From assembly GCF_000473165.1 (NCBI RefSeq), contig NZ_KI421504.1:2079957-2143956 (forward strand): a stretch of DNA of 64,000 bases, read 5' to 3'. The notes below the pieces were generated by a model. It did not search any database. It worked only from the letters and a program-made list of their open reading frames with translations, and was not told the DNA's origin. Position numbers and translations under genes: made by a program. This DNA comes from Leisingera aquimarina DSM 24565 (GTDB lineage: Bacteria; Pseudomonadota; Alphaproteobacteria; Rhodobacterales; Rhodobacteraceae). Shown in pieces: positions 49,375 through 58,223 of the stretch (its first letter is position 1; each line of letters opens with the position of its first letter).

Positions 49375-50094
49375 TCAGATCGCCGCGCGGCGCTCCAGCC
49401 GCTCCTGTACAAGGCCGGCCAGGGTTGCAGCATCCTGGGTCAGCGGTTTGCCTTTGCGCCGGGAACGGGCTAGGCGGTCGGCAGCCTCGGCAAGCGGGTT
49501 GTCGCCGGCGCTGCGGGCAACGCCGCCCAGAAACTGCGCCAGATAGGCCAGGGTCTTTTCTTCCTGACCCATGTTCAGCACATCGGCGGCATGGGCCATG
49601 TCATCGCGGTAGGCAAGGAAATCGGGTTCCACTGTTTCGTCATCCAGCGCGCGCGGGCCGGACAGTTGGCGGTCGGGTGGCAGATTTGACAGGATTTCCT
49701 GCTGGAAAGCGGCAAGCGAGGTGATCGGTTTTTCCAGAAAACCGCCAGCCCCCGCTTCAAGCGCGGCCTCTTCAAGCGTTGGATCGCCCGAGGTGGCCAG
49801 GATCACGCCGGGGCGCGGGCTGGCCTCTGCTAGTTCACGGATCAGATCGAGGCCTGAGCCGTCCGGCAGGCCGACATCGGCAATCAGCACCGACGGGCGG
49901 TAGACCTGCAGATGGCGGCGGGCGGATTTCAGGCAATCGGCCCGGCGGATGCGGGCACCGCTGCGCAGACAGAGCAGGCGCAGTGCCTCGCAGGCAAAGC
50001 GGCTGTCCTCGACCACCAGAATGGTCAGCCCCAAGAGGGGGCGACGGGTGGTGGGCAGGCGTTGAGCGGCAGCAAACAGTTCCGAATCGTCCAT
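49375..50094 (-). CDS. Single-domain response regulator with extra C-terminal region
   Basis: About 239 residues. The receiver domain spans about 22-140: ILVVEDSRFACEALRLLCLR, phospho-acceptor Asp in VLIADVGLPDGSGLDLIREL, and Lys in GGFLEKPITS. The C-terminal 100 residues are helical (DDMAHAADVLNMGQEEKTLA, YLAQFLGGVARSAGDNP) and have no DNA-binding domain, so it likely acts by protein contacts. No sensor kinase lies beside it. Confidence 0.85.
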   Translation of the reverse strand: MDDSELFAAAQRLPTTRRPLLGLTILVVEDSRFACEALRLLCLRSGARIRRADCLKSARRHLQVYRPSVLIADVGLPDGSGLDLIRELAEASPRPGVILATSGDPTLEEAALEAGAGGFLEKPITSLAAFQQEILSNLPPDRQLSGPRALDDETVEPDFLAYRDDMAHAADVLNMGQEEKTLAYLAQFLGGVARSAGDNPLAEAADRLARSRRKGKPLTQDAATLAGLVQERLERRAAI

Positions 50095-50271
50095 AACGTA
50101 TCCTCCTTGCGGGATATGTTCCGACGCTAGGGATTCGAGGCTAATTACTCGTTAACAGCGCGTGCTCTGCCGCTGTGGAAGGCTGCCGTGCGGATTGGCG
50201 CACTTGCCGCGGCGCAGCATCCACCCCATAACCTGAGCGGAGGAAAAGTTTGTGAGAGGAGCACAACAGAG

Positions 50272-50676
<405 letters not shown>

Positions 50677-50732
50677 CGCTATGAGCGTCCTGCCCCGGTT
50701 GCGGGGCGGGGCGTATTCAGGAGGCCGGAACC

Positions 50733-51008
50733 ATGGGTGTTACATCAGCGATCGTGCTTTATGCGGTGATCTGGTTTTTGACCTTTCTGGTGATTATCCC
50801 GATCCGGCTGGAGACCCAGGGTGACAAGGGCGATGTGATGCCCGGCACCCATGCGGGGGCGCCGGAGAAGCATTTTCTGAAGCAAAAGGCCTGGATCACC
50901 ACCGGGGTTGCCGCACTGATCTGGGGCATTACTGCCTGGATTATCCTGTCCGAAGTGATCAGCGTGCGTGATTTCGACTGGATGGGGATGCTGCCTGACC
51001 GGGACTGA
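50733..51008 (+). CDS. DUF1467 family membrane protein
   Basis: A 91-residue protein with two membrane helices: MGVTSAIVLYAVIWFLTFLV and WITTGVAALIWGITAWIILS. The linker (RLETQGDKGDVMPGTHAGAP) is characteristic of DUF1467. Function unknown. It is often found with mce in alphaproteobacteria. AGGAGG precedes the ATG. Confidence 0.92.
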   Translation: MGVTSAIVLYAVIWFLTFLVIIPIRLETQGDKGDVMPGTHAGAPEKHFLKQKAWITTGVAALIWGITAWIILSEVISVRDFDWMGMLPDRD

Positions 51009-51077
51009 ACCGCAGGCATTCCGGTTTTCGGGAACAATGGCTCCCACCCGGTTTGAATGCATTGAAAATGCATCTGC

Positions 51078-51130
51078 TCCGGTTGGGCGTGGCGCCGCGC
51101 GGGCGCGCGGTGCGGTGGCGGCTAGCCCGG
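51078..51130 (+). repeat. GC-rich palindromic intergenic repeat, family B, partial copy 5
   Basis: CGGTTGGGCGTGGCGCCGCG matches the internal block of copy 1 at 8545, followed by a GCGCGGGCGCGCGG run. The outer ends are missing. It lies in the 250-bp gap between the DUF1467 and EI24 genes. Confidence 0.5.
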
Positions 51131-51258
51131 TCCGGGCTGGAGCTGAATGCATCGCAAAGTGATAATAAGAAGAGTTTTTGCTGAGAAGCGCTTGAGGGGC
51201 AGAACTGCCTCCCAAAACGCTAATTCCAACTTGGACCGGCTGCAGCCGGGAAGGCTGC

Positions 51259-51948
51259 CTATCTGCGGGACAGCGCGTGATAGAGGTGGGTGAAAGTGGC
51301 GGCGCCCAGGATCGGGAACACCAGGTTCACAAGCGGCACCGAAAGCGGCATCGCCATCAGCGTGCCGGCGGCCCAGATCGTGGTGGCATGTTTTCGGCGC
51401 AGCTTCTTGGCCTCGGTGGTGCCGATACGGCGGGCAGCAGCCAGGGTGAAATATTCCCGGCCCAAGAGGAAGCCGTTGAGGCCCCAGAAAATGAACAGCG
51501 CCGCCGGCGGAAACAACACATAGAGAAACAGCGCCAGAATATTGGCCGCGATCAGCAAGCCGAGGAAGTTCACCGTGTCCCTGATCGCATCCCAGAACGG
51601 CACCTTGGATGCCGGGGGCAGGGCGGGGTAGTGCTTGTCCTCCACCGCCTGGGCGACTTCCTCGAGGAACATCGAGGTGATGGCCGAGGCCACCGGCACC
51701 ATCAGGAACACTGACAGCACCAGCATGAAGAACAGCGAGCCGATGGACAAGAGGTCATCGATCCAGGTGACTTCACCCAGCAGCGGCACGGTTGCTTCCG
51801 GCCCCACCAGCCACTGGATCAGCATCAGAAAGCCCGCGTATGCCGCGATCAGCAGGGCAATCGTTAGGCCCAGCCCCAGGAACAGAACCTTGCGGAAACG
51901 CGGATCGCCAGTCTGGCCAAGGGTTTTGAAAAAAGCGGTAAAGATCAT
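51259..51948 (-). CDS. EI24/CysZ-like membrane protein
   Basis: A 229-residue protein with several membrane helices: LFLGLGLTIALLIAAYAGFL, SLFFMLVLSVFLMVPVASAI and LGLLIAANILALFLYVLF. VPFWDAIRDTVNFLGLLI and FLLGREYFTLAAARRI match EI24-domain proteins. E. coli CysZ of this superfamily takes up sulfate. Whether this one does is unknown. It overlaps the nitroreductase gene by four bases. Confidence 0.87.
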   Translation of the reverse strand: MIFTAFFKTLGQTGDPRFRKVLFLGLGLTIALLIAAYAGFLMLIQWLVGPEATVPLLGEVTWIDDLLSIGSLFFMLVLSVFLMVPVASAITSMFLEEVAQAVEDKHYPALPPASKVPFWDAIRDTVNFLGLLIAANILALFLYVLFPPAALFIFWGLNGFLLGREYFTLAAARRIGTTEAKKLRRKHATTIWAAGTLMAMPLSVPLVNLVFPILGAATFTHLYHALSRR

Positions 51949-52523
51949 GCGCTCACCCAGGTGGTTATGGCGTCCAGGTCCGGGCGCGGGCGTTCCGGCG
52001 GGGCAGAGCTTTCAGTGGCGATGTGGACAATGCCGGCGATACGTTCGTTGCCGGCCAGGCCAAAGGCCGCACTGCAGAACCCGCGGTCATGGCTGGCCCA
52101 GCCGCTGAGCCAGTTGGCGCCCCAGCCCGAAGCCAGAGCGGCATTCAGCAGCGCCAGGCAGACGGCACCGGCGGAGTAGGTCTGTTCCACGGCCGGGATT
52201 TTGGGACTGTGTTTTTGCACCTCAACCACCACCACGGCAAGCTGGCCCTGGTCGAACTGGCTGCGGCCCTTGGCAATGTCCTCCGAGGATTTTCCGAGGC
52301 GCGTGCCGGCCTCCTCGGTCAGCGCGGCGATGCGGGCCATTGCGGGCTGCTCCACCACGATAAAGCGCCAGGGCTCCAGCTTGCCATGGTCGGGCGTGCG
52401 GGCGGCAGCGGTCAGAATTGGCAGCAGCTCATCACGCATGGGCGCTGGCGCTACCAGCGTTTTGGCCGGGCGAGAGCGGCGCGACAGCAGGAACTCGAGA
52501 GCGGCGTCATTGCGTGCGGGCAT
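51945..52523 (-). CDS. Nitroreductase family protein
   Basis: A 192-residue FMN-dependent oxidoreductase. The N-terminal LEFLLSRRSRPAKTLVAPAP gives the FMN phosphate-binding Arg residues. AARTPDHGKLEPWRFIVVEQ is the YdjA-type pattern, and GWGANWLSGWASHDRGFC is conserved near the end. It is short, like YdjA. The substrate is unknown. It is first of a two-gene unit with the EI24 protein. Confidence 0.9.
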   Translation of the reverse strand: MPARNDAALEFLLSRRSRPAKTLVAPAPMRDELLPILTAAARTPDHGKLEPWRFIVVEQPAMARIAALTEEAGTRLGKSSEDIAKGRSQFDQGQLAVVVVEVQKHSPKIPAVEQTYSAGAVCLALLNAALASGWGANWLSGWASHDRGFCSAAFGLAGNERIAGIVHIATESSAPPERPRPDLDAITTWVSA

Positions 52524-52720
52524 ATGTTAAACCTCTTTACATCTCTTGCTGCCTATCTCGGCAGGCCGTGGCGTTTTTTCAAGGGTCGGCGGGCCTTGCG
52601 TGCCGAACCTGTGCTGCAAAGGCAGCACCGGCGGGGCAGGGTTTCGTTGACCGGGTGATAGCTGCGGCGCTGCGGCAAAGTCTATGGCCTTTGCCGCCTC
52701 GGCAAGGCATGTGAGAGGCT

Positions 52721-53002
52721 ATGGGAAAGTCAAAGAAGAAAGACCTGCCGGACCTGAGCCAACTGTGTGTTCCGGGAATGGAAATCGCGGTGCGGGCCAC
52801 GCCCAAGGCGGTGCGCAATGCGATTGCGGCGGCAGAGAGCGTGCTTAAGATCTCGGTTGCCGTGGCGCCGGAGATCGGCAAAGCTAATGATGCCGTCCGC
52901 AGCCTGCTTGCCGCGGCAATGAACACCGCGGCGTCCAATCTGGACCTGCGCGGCGGTGCAGCATCGCGCGACAAGGTCTTTGTCTACAACGGCCCGGCCT
53001 GA
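52721..53002 (+). CDS. DUF167 (YggU) family protein
   Basis: A 93-residue protein matching DUF167: IAVRATPKAVRNAIAAAE, LKISVAVAPEIGKANDAVRS and DLRGGAASRDKVFVYN. The usual order of strands and helices is seen, with the typical G.....K motif at the end. Function unknown. The convergent gene ends three bases after its stop. Confidence 0.87.
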   Translation: MGKSKKKDLPDLSQLCVPGMEIAVRATPKAVRNAIAAAESVLKISVAVAPEIGKANDAVRSLLAAAMNTAASNLDLRGGAASRDKVFVYNGPA

Positions 53003-53005
53003 CGC

Positions 53006-53245
53006 CTAGTCATCATCTGGCACCAGCCGGTAGACGCCCTCCGGCAGGTCCAGCGCCGCGGCCAGATCCCGAACCTGCAAATGGGACAGGGTGATTGTCT
53101 GCACTTTGTCGGTGCGCGGGTCGAATTGTTCGACCGTCACGCATTCGGCAAAGGAATTGATGGTCACATCCTCGGTGAGCGGGGTTCCGTCCTCATCCAC
53201 CAGGGTAATGACCGTCGAGTCGAATTCATGCTCTATTGTAAACAT
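53006..53245 (-). CDS. Conserved hypothetical protein, 79 aa
   Basis: An acidic, beta-rich small protein (MFTIEHEFDSTVITLVDEDG, TPLTEDVTINSF, SHLQVRDLAAALDLPEGVYR). I do not recognise a named family, though similar proteins occur in roseobacters. The start at 53245 is chosen for its compact N-terminus; the frame is open 15 codons further. It is convergent with the DUF167 gene. Confidence 0.65.
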   Translation of the reverse strand: MFTIEHEFDSTVITLVDEDGTPLTEDVTINSFAECVTVEQFDPRTDKVQTITLSHLQVRDLAAALDLPEGVYRLVPDDD

Positions 53246-53394
53246 AAACCCAGCCTGCACTGCCGCCTGGCTGCTGGCAAGGCCTTGCAATCACAGACTA
53301 TCGCATGGATCCGGCGGCAAAGTTCCGCTGCCAGGCGATTGCCTTCCGCCGGCCTTGCGCGATAAAGTGGCGGAGAACTGCAATAGGATCCGTC

Positions 53395-54108
53395 ATGCGC
53401 CGTTTTCTGTGTCTGCTTGCCCTTGCCGTCAGCGCCTGTGACGTGGCAATCGAACCAGCGCCGCAATCTGTTCCGGTTGTCCGGACACCGCGGGTGCAGG
53501 GGATGGCACCGGGGGAGGCGCGCAACGCTTTTGCCTCCGTGACCCGGCGGGTGGAGCCGGTGGCAGAACGCGCGTGCCGTAGCCGTACCCAGGGGCTGAA
53601 TTGCGATTTCCTGATCCGCATCGATCCGAATCCCAACGCGGCGCCCAATGCCTATCAAAGCCTCGACCGTTCCGGCCGGCCGGTGATCACCTTCACCCAG
53701 CGGATGCTGGGGCAGATTGCCAATCAGGACGAACTGGCCTTTGTGATGTCGCACGAGGCCGCCCACCACATCCGCGGCCATCTGGCGCGGCAGGCGCAGA
53801 ACTCGGCTCTGGTCAGCGCCGGCGCCGGGCTGATCACAGCTCTTGCCGGCGGCAGCGCGGCCACCGTCTCGACTGCGCAGGATGTGGGCGGCTATGTCGG
53901 CGCGCGCACCTATTCCAAGGATTTTGAGCTGGAGGCGGATGAGCTGGGCACGATCATCACCCACCAGTCCGGCTACCGGCCCAGTATCGGCGTGCGCTTT
54001 TTCAACCGGCTGCCGGATCCGGGTGACCGTTTCCTGGGCACCCATCCTGCCAACCCGGACCGGGTGCGGGTGGTGCAGGCCACCATCGACCGCCACGGGC
54101 TGAATTGA
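53395..54108 (+). CDS. M48-family metallopeptidase lipoprotein
   Basis: About 237 residues with a lipobox (LALAVSAC, Cys15), so membrane-anchored in the periplasm. The zinc motif is HEAAHH (in FVMSHEAAHHIRGHLARQAQ), with the third ligand in FELEADELGTII, as in M48 peptidases like BepA/LoiP. FLGTHPANPDRVRVV is the usual C-terminal motif. Such proteins handle outer-membrane protein quality control. Confidence 0.9.
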   Translation: MRRFLCLLALAVSACDVAIEPAPQSVPVVRTPRVQGMAPGEARNAFASVTRRVEPVAERACRSRTQGLNCDFLIRIDPNPNAAPNAYQSLDRSGRPVITFTQRMLGQIANQDELAFVMSHEAAHHIRGHLARQAQNSALVSAGAGLITALAGGSAATVSTAQDVGGYVGARTYSKDFELEADELGTIITHQSGYRPSIGVRFFNRLPDPGDRFLGTHPANPDRVRVVQATIDRHGLN

Positions 54109-54110
54109 GC

Positions 54111-54503
54111 ATGGTCGCCAAGGATCAGGCCGCTCCCGCGTTGGAGATGCTGGGTGTGGTGCTGACTGACCGCGGCTCGCGCTATGCTGTGACTGGCGCG
54201 CGGGTTACCTCTCGTGAGGAAGTCGATGCGGTGCTGGCTGAGCTGAAGACCGACCGCGCCTATGCCAAGGCCACCCACAACACCTGGGCTGCGATGCTGC
54301 GCGCGGGCGGACTAAAGGCTGATGACGGCGAGAGCGGTGCGGGCATGGTGATCCTGCGGATGATGGAGCGCGAGGGGCTTAAGGATCACGTGATCATCGT
54401 CACCCGCTGGTATGGCGGTAAGAAACTGGGCGGTGACCGGTTCCGCCGAGTGCAGGATGCGGTGCGCGCGTATCTTGGCCACCTGGGCGGGAAATTCGCC
54501 TGA
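54111..54503 (+). CDS. YigZ/IMPACT family protein
   Basis: About 130 residues matching the UPF0029/IMPACT N-terminal domain: RYAVTGARVTSREEVDAVLA, HNTWAAMLRAGGLKADDGE, and IIVTRWYGGKKLGGDRFRRV, the family signature. It lacks the C-terminal YigZ domain, so it is a short form. Function in bacteria is unknown. The ATG at 54111 follows the M48 gene by two bases, so they are co-transcribed. Confidence 0.9.
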   Translation: MVAKDQAAPALEMLGVVLTDRGSRYAVTGARVTSREEVDAVLAELKTDRAYAKATHNTWAAMLRAGGLKADDGESGAGMVILRMMEREGLKDHVIIVTRWYGGKKLGGDRFRRVQDAVRAYLGHLGGKFA

Positions 54504-54591
54504 ACCCGGTCCCGTTTGACCTGCATCAAATCGGTGCCTCTGCCCTGCCGCTAAGCTGTACCCGAAATGAATGATTCCGGGGAGCCGCGCG

Positions 54592-54855
54592 ATGACCACT
54601 CATGCCGATCTGAAAAAACACGCCGAACTGTTTGACCGGATGGCCGGTACCGTCGGGTTGGATCTTGAGGAAGAGGCCGTCGCCGGCACCCTGCGCTTTG
54701 ACGAGATCGCCGAGGCGGTGCTGCGCTGCAGCCGTTGCGGCGGTGTCGGCGCGTGCCGCAAGTGGCTGGCCGAAGGCCCGCGCCCCGGTGCCGAGGCGCC
54801 GGATTTCTGCCGCAACCGCGATCTGCTTGGCTACTTGAACGAGCAGCAGGCCTGA
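54592..54855 (+). CDS. DUF6455 family protein, first of three
   Basis: An 87-residue protein with HAELFDRMAGTVGLDLEEEA, FDEIAEAVLRCSRCGGVGAC and DFCRNRDLLGYL. The Cys pattern is CxxC-x5-C-x17-C, probably a metal site. DUF6455 members are small and uncharacterised and are common in Rhodobacteraceae. It is the first of three tandem paralogues. GGGGAGCCGCGCG precedes the ATG. Confidence 0.82.
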   Translation: MTTHADLKKHAELFDRMAGTVGLDLEEEAVAGTLRFDEIAEAVLRCSRCGGVGACRKWLAEGPRPGAEAPDFCRNRDLLGYLNEQQA

Positions 54856-54895
54856 CGGCCTCGGATTTTTCCCGGCCTCTTTAAGGAGTTCGAAC

Positions 54896-55156
54896 ATGCA
54901 GCCACTGGGGGATCCTCTGTACCATTTGCGGCTGATGGCCCGGATGGGCAAGGCCGTGGGGGCGGATCTTACATCTGCCTTTGCCGCGGGGGATATCAGT
55001 CACACGGATTGGGCCGCGATGATCACCCGCTGCCGCGGCTGCGGCGCGGCGGATCAATGCGAGGCCTTCCTGTCCGCCCATGACCACGCCGGAGCACCGA
55101 TGCCGGGTTGCCGCAATGCAGATACTCTGATGCAATTGAAGGACCGCAGCACATGA
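54896..55156 (+). CDS. DUF6455 family protein, second of three
   Basis: An 86-residue paralogue: YHLRLMARMGKAVGADLTSA, MITRCRGCGAADQCEAF and PGCRNADTL. The Cys pattern is CxxC-x5-C-x16-C. It begins 41 bp after the first copy and overlaps the third by four bases (ATGA). AAGGAG precedes the ATG. Confidence 0.82.
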   Translation: MQPLGDPLYHLRLMARMGKAVGADLTSAFAAGDISHTDWAAMITRCRGCGAADQCEAFLSAHDHAGAPMPGCRNADTLMQLKDRST

Positions 55157-55431
55157 AGGATATGGCGGCGGAGGCCCGGAGCCTCGGCAATATCTTCCGC
55201 CACTTGTGGCTGCTGCGCGCCGTGGCCAGGGCTGCGGGCGTCGATCTGGATCAGGCGGTGAAAGCCGGGCAGCTCAGCTGTTTGGACTATGCCCGGATGG
55301 TGACCTCCTGCCGCGGAGCGGGTTGCAGCAAGTCCTGCGCGCTGTGGATTTCCGCCCGCCGCGATGATGACGCCCCCGCCGTTCCGGAGTTCTGTCCAAC
55401 CGCGGCTGTCTTCCAACGGTTGATGCCTTAG
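55153..55431 (+). CDS. DUF6455 family protein, third of three
   Basis: A 92-residue paralogue: IFRHLWLLRAVARAAGVDLD, MVTSCRGAGCSKSCALWIS and PEFCPTAAVF. Its Cys spacing differs (Cx4C-x3-C-x18-C), so the metal site may have diverged. The start overlaps the second copy's stop. A convergent CDGSH gene follows after 64 bp. Confidence 0.8.
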   Translation: MKDMAAEARSLGNIFRHLWLLRAVARAAGVDLDQAVKAGQLSCLDYARMVTSCRGAGCSKSCALWISARRDDDAPAVPEFCPTAAVFQRLMP

Positions 55432-55495
55432 GCCGCAGCGCGGCCTGCCCGGCCTGCCCGGCGGGCTTGGCAGGTCTGGCCTGCGGGATGGTCTG

Positions 55496-55738
55496 CTACA
55501 GCTTGGAGTGGCTGCCGTCGCACAACGGCTTTTTGCCTGAGTGCTTGCAGCCGCAAAAGAACACTTTGCCATCCTTTTCGGCTTTGTATTTCACCGGCTC
55601 GAATGCGGTGCCCTTGTGCGAGCCATCGCAAAACGGCTGCTTTTGCGACTTGCCGCAGGCGCACCAGAAATAGGTCTTTCCTTCACTCACCTCGACGGGG
55701 AAGGGGGCTTTCTGCGCGATTTCCGGAGTATCTGTCAT
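55496..55738 (-). CDS. CDGSH iron-sulfur domain protein
   Basis: An 80-residue protein with two CDGSH-type motifs. CACGKSQKQPFCDGSH and CGCKHSGKKPLCDGSH give the CxC...CxxxH ligands of two [2Fe-2S] clusters, as in the MitoNEET-related 'double CDGSH' bacterial proteins. It likely has a redox or iron-sulfur transfer role, not defined. The gene is alone, convergent with the DUF6455 genes. Confidence 0.93.
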   Translation of the reverse strand: MTDTPEIAQKAPFPVEVSEGKTYFWCACGKSQKQPFCDGSHKGTAFEPVKYKAEKDGKVFFCGCKHSGKKPLCDGSHSKL

Positions 55739-55810
55739 GGCTGGGGGCGCTCTCTGGCTGGTTGCGGTTGGGGGAAACGTAGCAGGGAAATGGCGCGAGG
55801 GGAGGGGAAA

Positions 55811-56746
55811 TTACTCCAAGCCCGCGCAACGCGCGGGCAGCGCCCGACCCTCCCCATGGGAGGGCGCTTCGCACCCACCCATGGTCGAGCGCTGGAGCGC
55901 AGTTCCGACCTTTGTATAAATTGACGGATAAGTTTCTTTGTCCGAGGGGTAATACGATAGGCGTGCCAGCTGCTTGTTCGCATATCTTTTGCTAGCTTGA
56001 TCGTGACGGCTTCTAAGGAACTTAATGCCGGACGACGAGTACAAATACTCGCTATCACCTACTACGGGGTCTACTTCATCGATACCAAGCCTCTCTCGCA
56101 TGTCCTGGTGGATGTCGTCCAACACTTGGTAGGATTGTTTGAAAACTTTGCGGGTGAATTTCGACAGATTGTTGTTTAGTTGGCAAATCGACTGCATGTA
56201 GCTTCGGGTTAACAGCACTAAGTCGAACCTTTGGTAGCTTTCTGCCAAAAGCTCCTTTTTTGTCGCCTTGTCCCTAGCTTTTTTAGGCTGCATAGCGGCA
56301 ACTGCTGATTTGCTAAGGAAGAAACCCAGCGCGACTTCTTGCGAAGGAAAGTTGCCACTTCGGTCGTTCTTAACATTGGACTTTGAGTATGAGACGGGAA
56401 GCGCGTGGTGTTGCGCGCTGTTTCGAACCAGTTCCATTATCCGAAAATCAAGGTCTCCATCTCTCAGCTCTGCTATTGTGCTCCCCCAGAAGCTTGCGCC
56501 TTCATTATTTTTGGGGAGTAACTGTGAGATTAGTCGTTTCGTCTGATCAGTGTAGCACTTGACTGCGGTCAGGAGTGCTAAAAGTCTGATATTTATTCGT
56601 ATTTTGTTTTCTGAGTCGCGGGTCCGAAAATCTCTATCAAGCTTAGAGGAGCCAAAAATTGTTATCCTGCTTAATTCCTCTTCGAACTCTATGTATGTCT
56701 CATGTGCAACAATGAAGAGTTCATCAATTTTCTGAATTGTATCTAG
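55811..56746 (-). pseudogene. 3' portion of IS-disrupted gene of unknown function
   Basis: This AT-rich frame encodes DTIQKIDELFIVAHETYIEF and about 300 further helical residues, with QTKRLISQLLPKNNEG and YQRFDLVLLTRSYMQSICQL. I recognise no family. Its base composition differs from its neighbours, suggesting transfer. The 5' part is cut by the IS at 56747; the frame now runs about 20 codons into the IS end. The last about 30 codons read into a family C repeat (GGCEAPSHGEGRALPA), so the original stop may also be lost. Joining it to 58115-58223 with one CTAG copy restores a frame of 1,041 bases (346 residues). Confidence 0.75.
55821..55895 (-). repeat. Dispersed intergenic element, family C, copy 1
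   Basis: On the plus strand: a CCCGCGC-AAC-GCGCGGG hairpin (55821-55837), then CAGCGCCCGACCCTCCCCAT and GGGAGGGCGCTTCGCACCCA. The core matches 59728-59800 closely, including its own CTCCC/GGGAG stem. Confidence 0.7.
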
Positions 56747-58114
56747 CAGGGCGCTGAAGAAGTCGGGTCTCGACGCGGCTTGCGGAACATGATTCACCCA
56801 CTGCACGACAGTGGCGGGGGTAATGATGCGCGGGACGGACGAGGTGAGCGGATCGCTTTTCAGCTATGTCGATCTTGAGGCCCGCATCCCCGCGCGGCAC
56901 CCGCTCCGCAAGATCAGGCAGGTGGTCAACGACGCGCTGGCCAGTCTGGATGCCGATTTCCAGGCGCTTTACACTGATTTCGGCCGCCCCTCGATCCCGC
57001 CGGAGCGGCTGATCCGGGCGAGCCTGCTTCAGATCCTGTTCTCGATCCGGTCCGAGCGGCAACTGATAGAACAGATGCAGTATAACCTGCTGTTCCGCTG
57101 GTTTGTCGGCCTCGGGATCGATGACCCTGTTTGGGTTCCCACGGTGTTCACCAAGAACCGCGAGCGGCTGCTGACAGCCGATATGTCGCGCAAGGTGATG
57201 GCGGCAATTCTGGCGCATCGCGAGGTCGCGCCGCTCCTGTCGGACGAGCATTTCTCGGTCGATGGCACGCTGGTCAAGGCCTGGGCGTCGATGAAGAGCT
57301 TCCAGCCGAAGGCAGCGGACACGCCGCCCGGCGATGATGGCCCGGACGACCCGCCCCCGACGTCTGTTAACCCCGCCATACAGCCCGCCCAGACCGAACC
57401 TGAGACCGCTCCAATGCCCCACGCCACTCGCCGCAGCCGCAATGCCGAGATCAACTTCAAAGGCGAGAAGCGTTCGAATGCGACCCATGCTTCGGTCACC
57501 GACCCGGATGCACGGCTCTATAAGAAATCCGCGGGCACAGGTGCGGTGCGGTGCTTCATGGGGCATGCGCTGATGGAGAACCGGCACGGGCTGGTTGTTC
57601 AAGGCGACCTGACCCGCGCTGACGGCCGCGCCGAGCGCAAGGCCGCGCTGGACATGCTGCACTGCCATTCCCCCGGATCGACCCGGCAACTGACCTTGGG
57701 TGCCGACAAGGGGTACGATGCGGCCGAATTCGTCGCGGATCTCCGCCAGGCCTGCGTCACCCCGCACGTCGCCAGGAAGGCGCGGCATTCAGCAATCGAC
57801 GGGCGCACAACCCGGCACAAAGGCTACGCCCTGTCACAGAAGCACCGCAAGCGGATCGAGGAGGCGTTTGGCTGGGCCAAAACCGTTGGCGGCATGTCCC
57901 AGACCGTCTATCGCGGTGTTGAGCGGGTGCGGTCCCGTTTCATACTGACACTCGCCGCAGGAAATCTCGCCCGGCTGCCCCGGTTGCTGGCGGTATGAGG
58001 CTGGGTGAGGCGGCCACAGGCCTGCTTCCAGCTACCCATTCCGGAAGATCGAAGAGGGAACTCATCCCATCAGGGAGAACAGCGTTCCGCTCGCCTGACT
58101 AATTCAGCGACCTG
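56747..58114 (+). mobile_element. Complete IS5-family insertion sequence, 1,368 bp
   Basis: Bounded by 22-bp imperfect terminal inverted repeats (17 of 22 match): the left begins CAGGGCGCTGAAGAAGTCGG, and the right, inverted, begins CAGGTCGCTGAATTAGTCAG. CTAG is duplicated on both sides (56743-56746 and 58115-58118), which fits the YTAR target preference of IS5. It carries one intact transposase. The element lies in the gene of unknown function described on either side. Confidence 0.88.
56823..57998 (+). CDS. IS5-family transposase
   Basis: About 391 residues of the DDE transposase type (DUF772 plus DDE_Tnp_1). The N-terminal helical part has FSYVDLEARIPARHPLRKIR and RPSIPPERLIRASLLQILFS, the DUF772 signature. 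Catalytic Asp/Glu positions are plausible in HFSVDGTLVKAWASM (first D), LGADKGYDAAEFV (second D) and KRIEEAFGWAKTVGG (E). The frame is uninterrupted, so the IS could be active. An in-frame GTG at 56811 and a second ATG at 56826 are other start options. Confidence 0.92.
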   Translation: MMRGTDEVSGSLFSYVDLEARIPARHPLRKIRQVVNDALASLDADFQALYTDFGRPSIPPERLIRASLLQILFSIRSERQLIEQMQYNLLFRWFVGLGIDDPVWVPTVFTKNRERLLTADMSRKVMAAILAHREVAPLLSDEHFSVDGTLVKAWASMKSFQPKAADTPPGDDGPDDPPPTSVNPAIQPAQTEPETAPMPHATRRSRNAEINFKGEKRSNATHASVTDPDARLYKKSAGTGAVRCFMGHALMENRHGLVVQGDLTRADGRAERKAALDMLHCHSPGSTRQLTLGADKGYDAAEFVADLRQACVTPHVARKARHSAIDGRTTRHKGYALSQKHRKRIEEAFGWAKTVGGMSQTVYRGVERVRSRFILTLAAGNLARLPRLLAV

Positions 58115-58223
58115 CTAGTTGTTGCTCGGCTGTCTTGATCTCTTGTAACTCGAAAGCGTCTATCTCGATATACTTATCATCAAGAAAATTCCGAACTCGT
58201 ATTAGTTCTTTAATCTGCCCCAA
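58115..58223 (-). pseudogene. 5' portion of the IS-disrupted gene
   Basis: On the minus strand the frame reads (L)[20 protein letters not shown] and DAFELQEIKTAEQQL up to the IS. The TTG at 58221-58223 is a possible start and overlaps the end of rimO. An alternative is that the true start was elsewhere. It is in frame with the 3' portion once the IS and one CTAG are removed. Confidence 0.65.
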
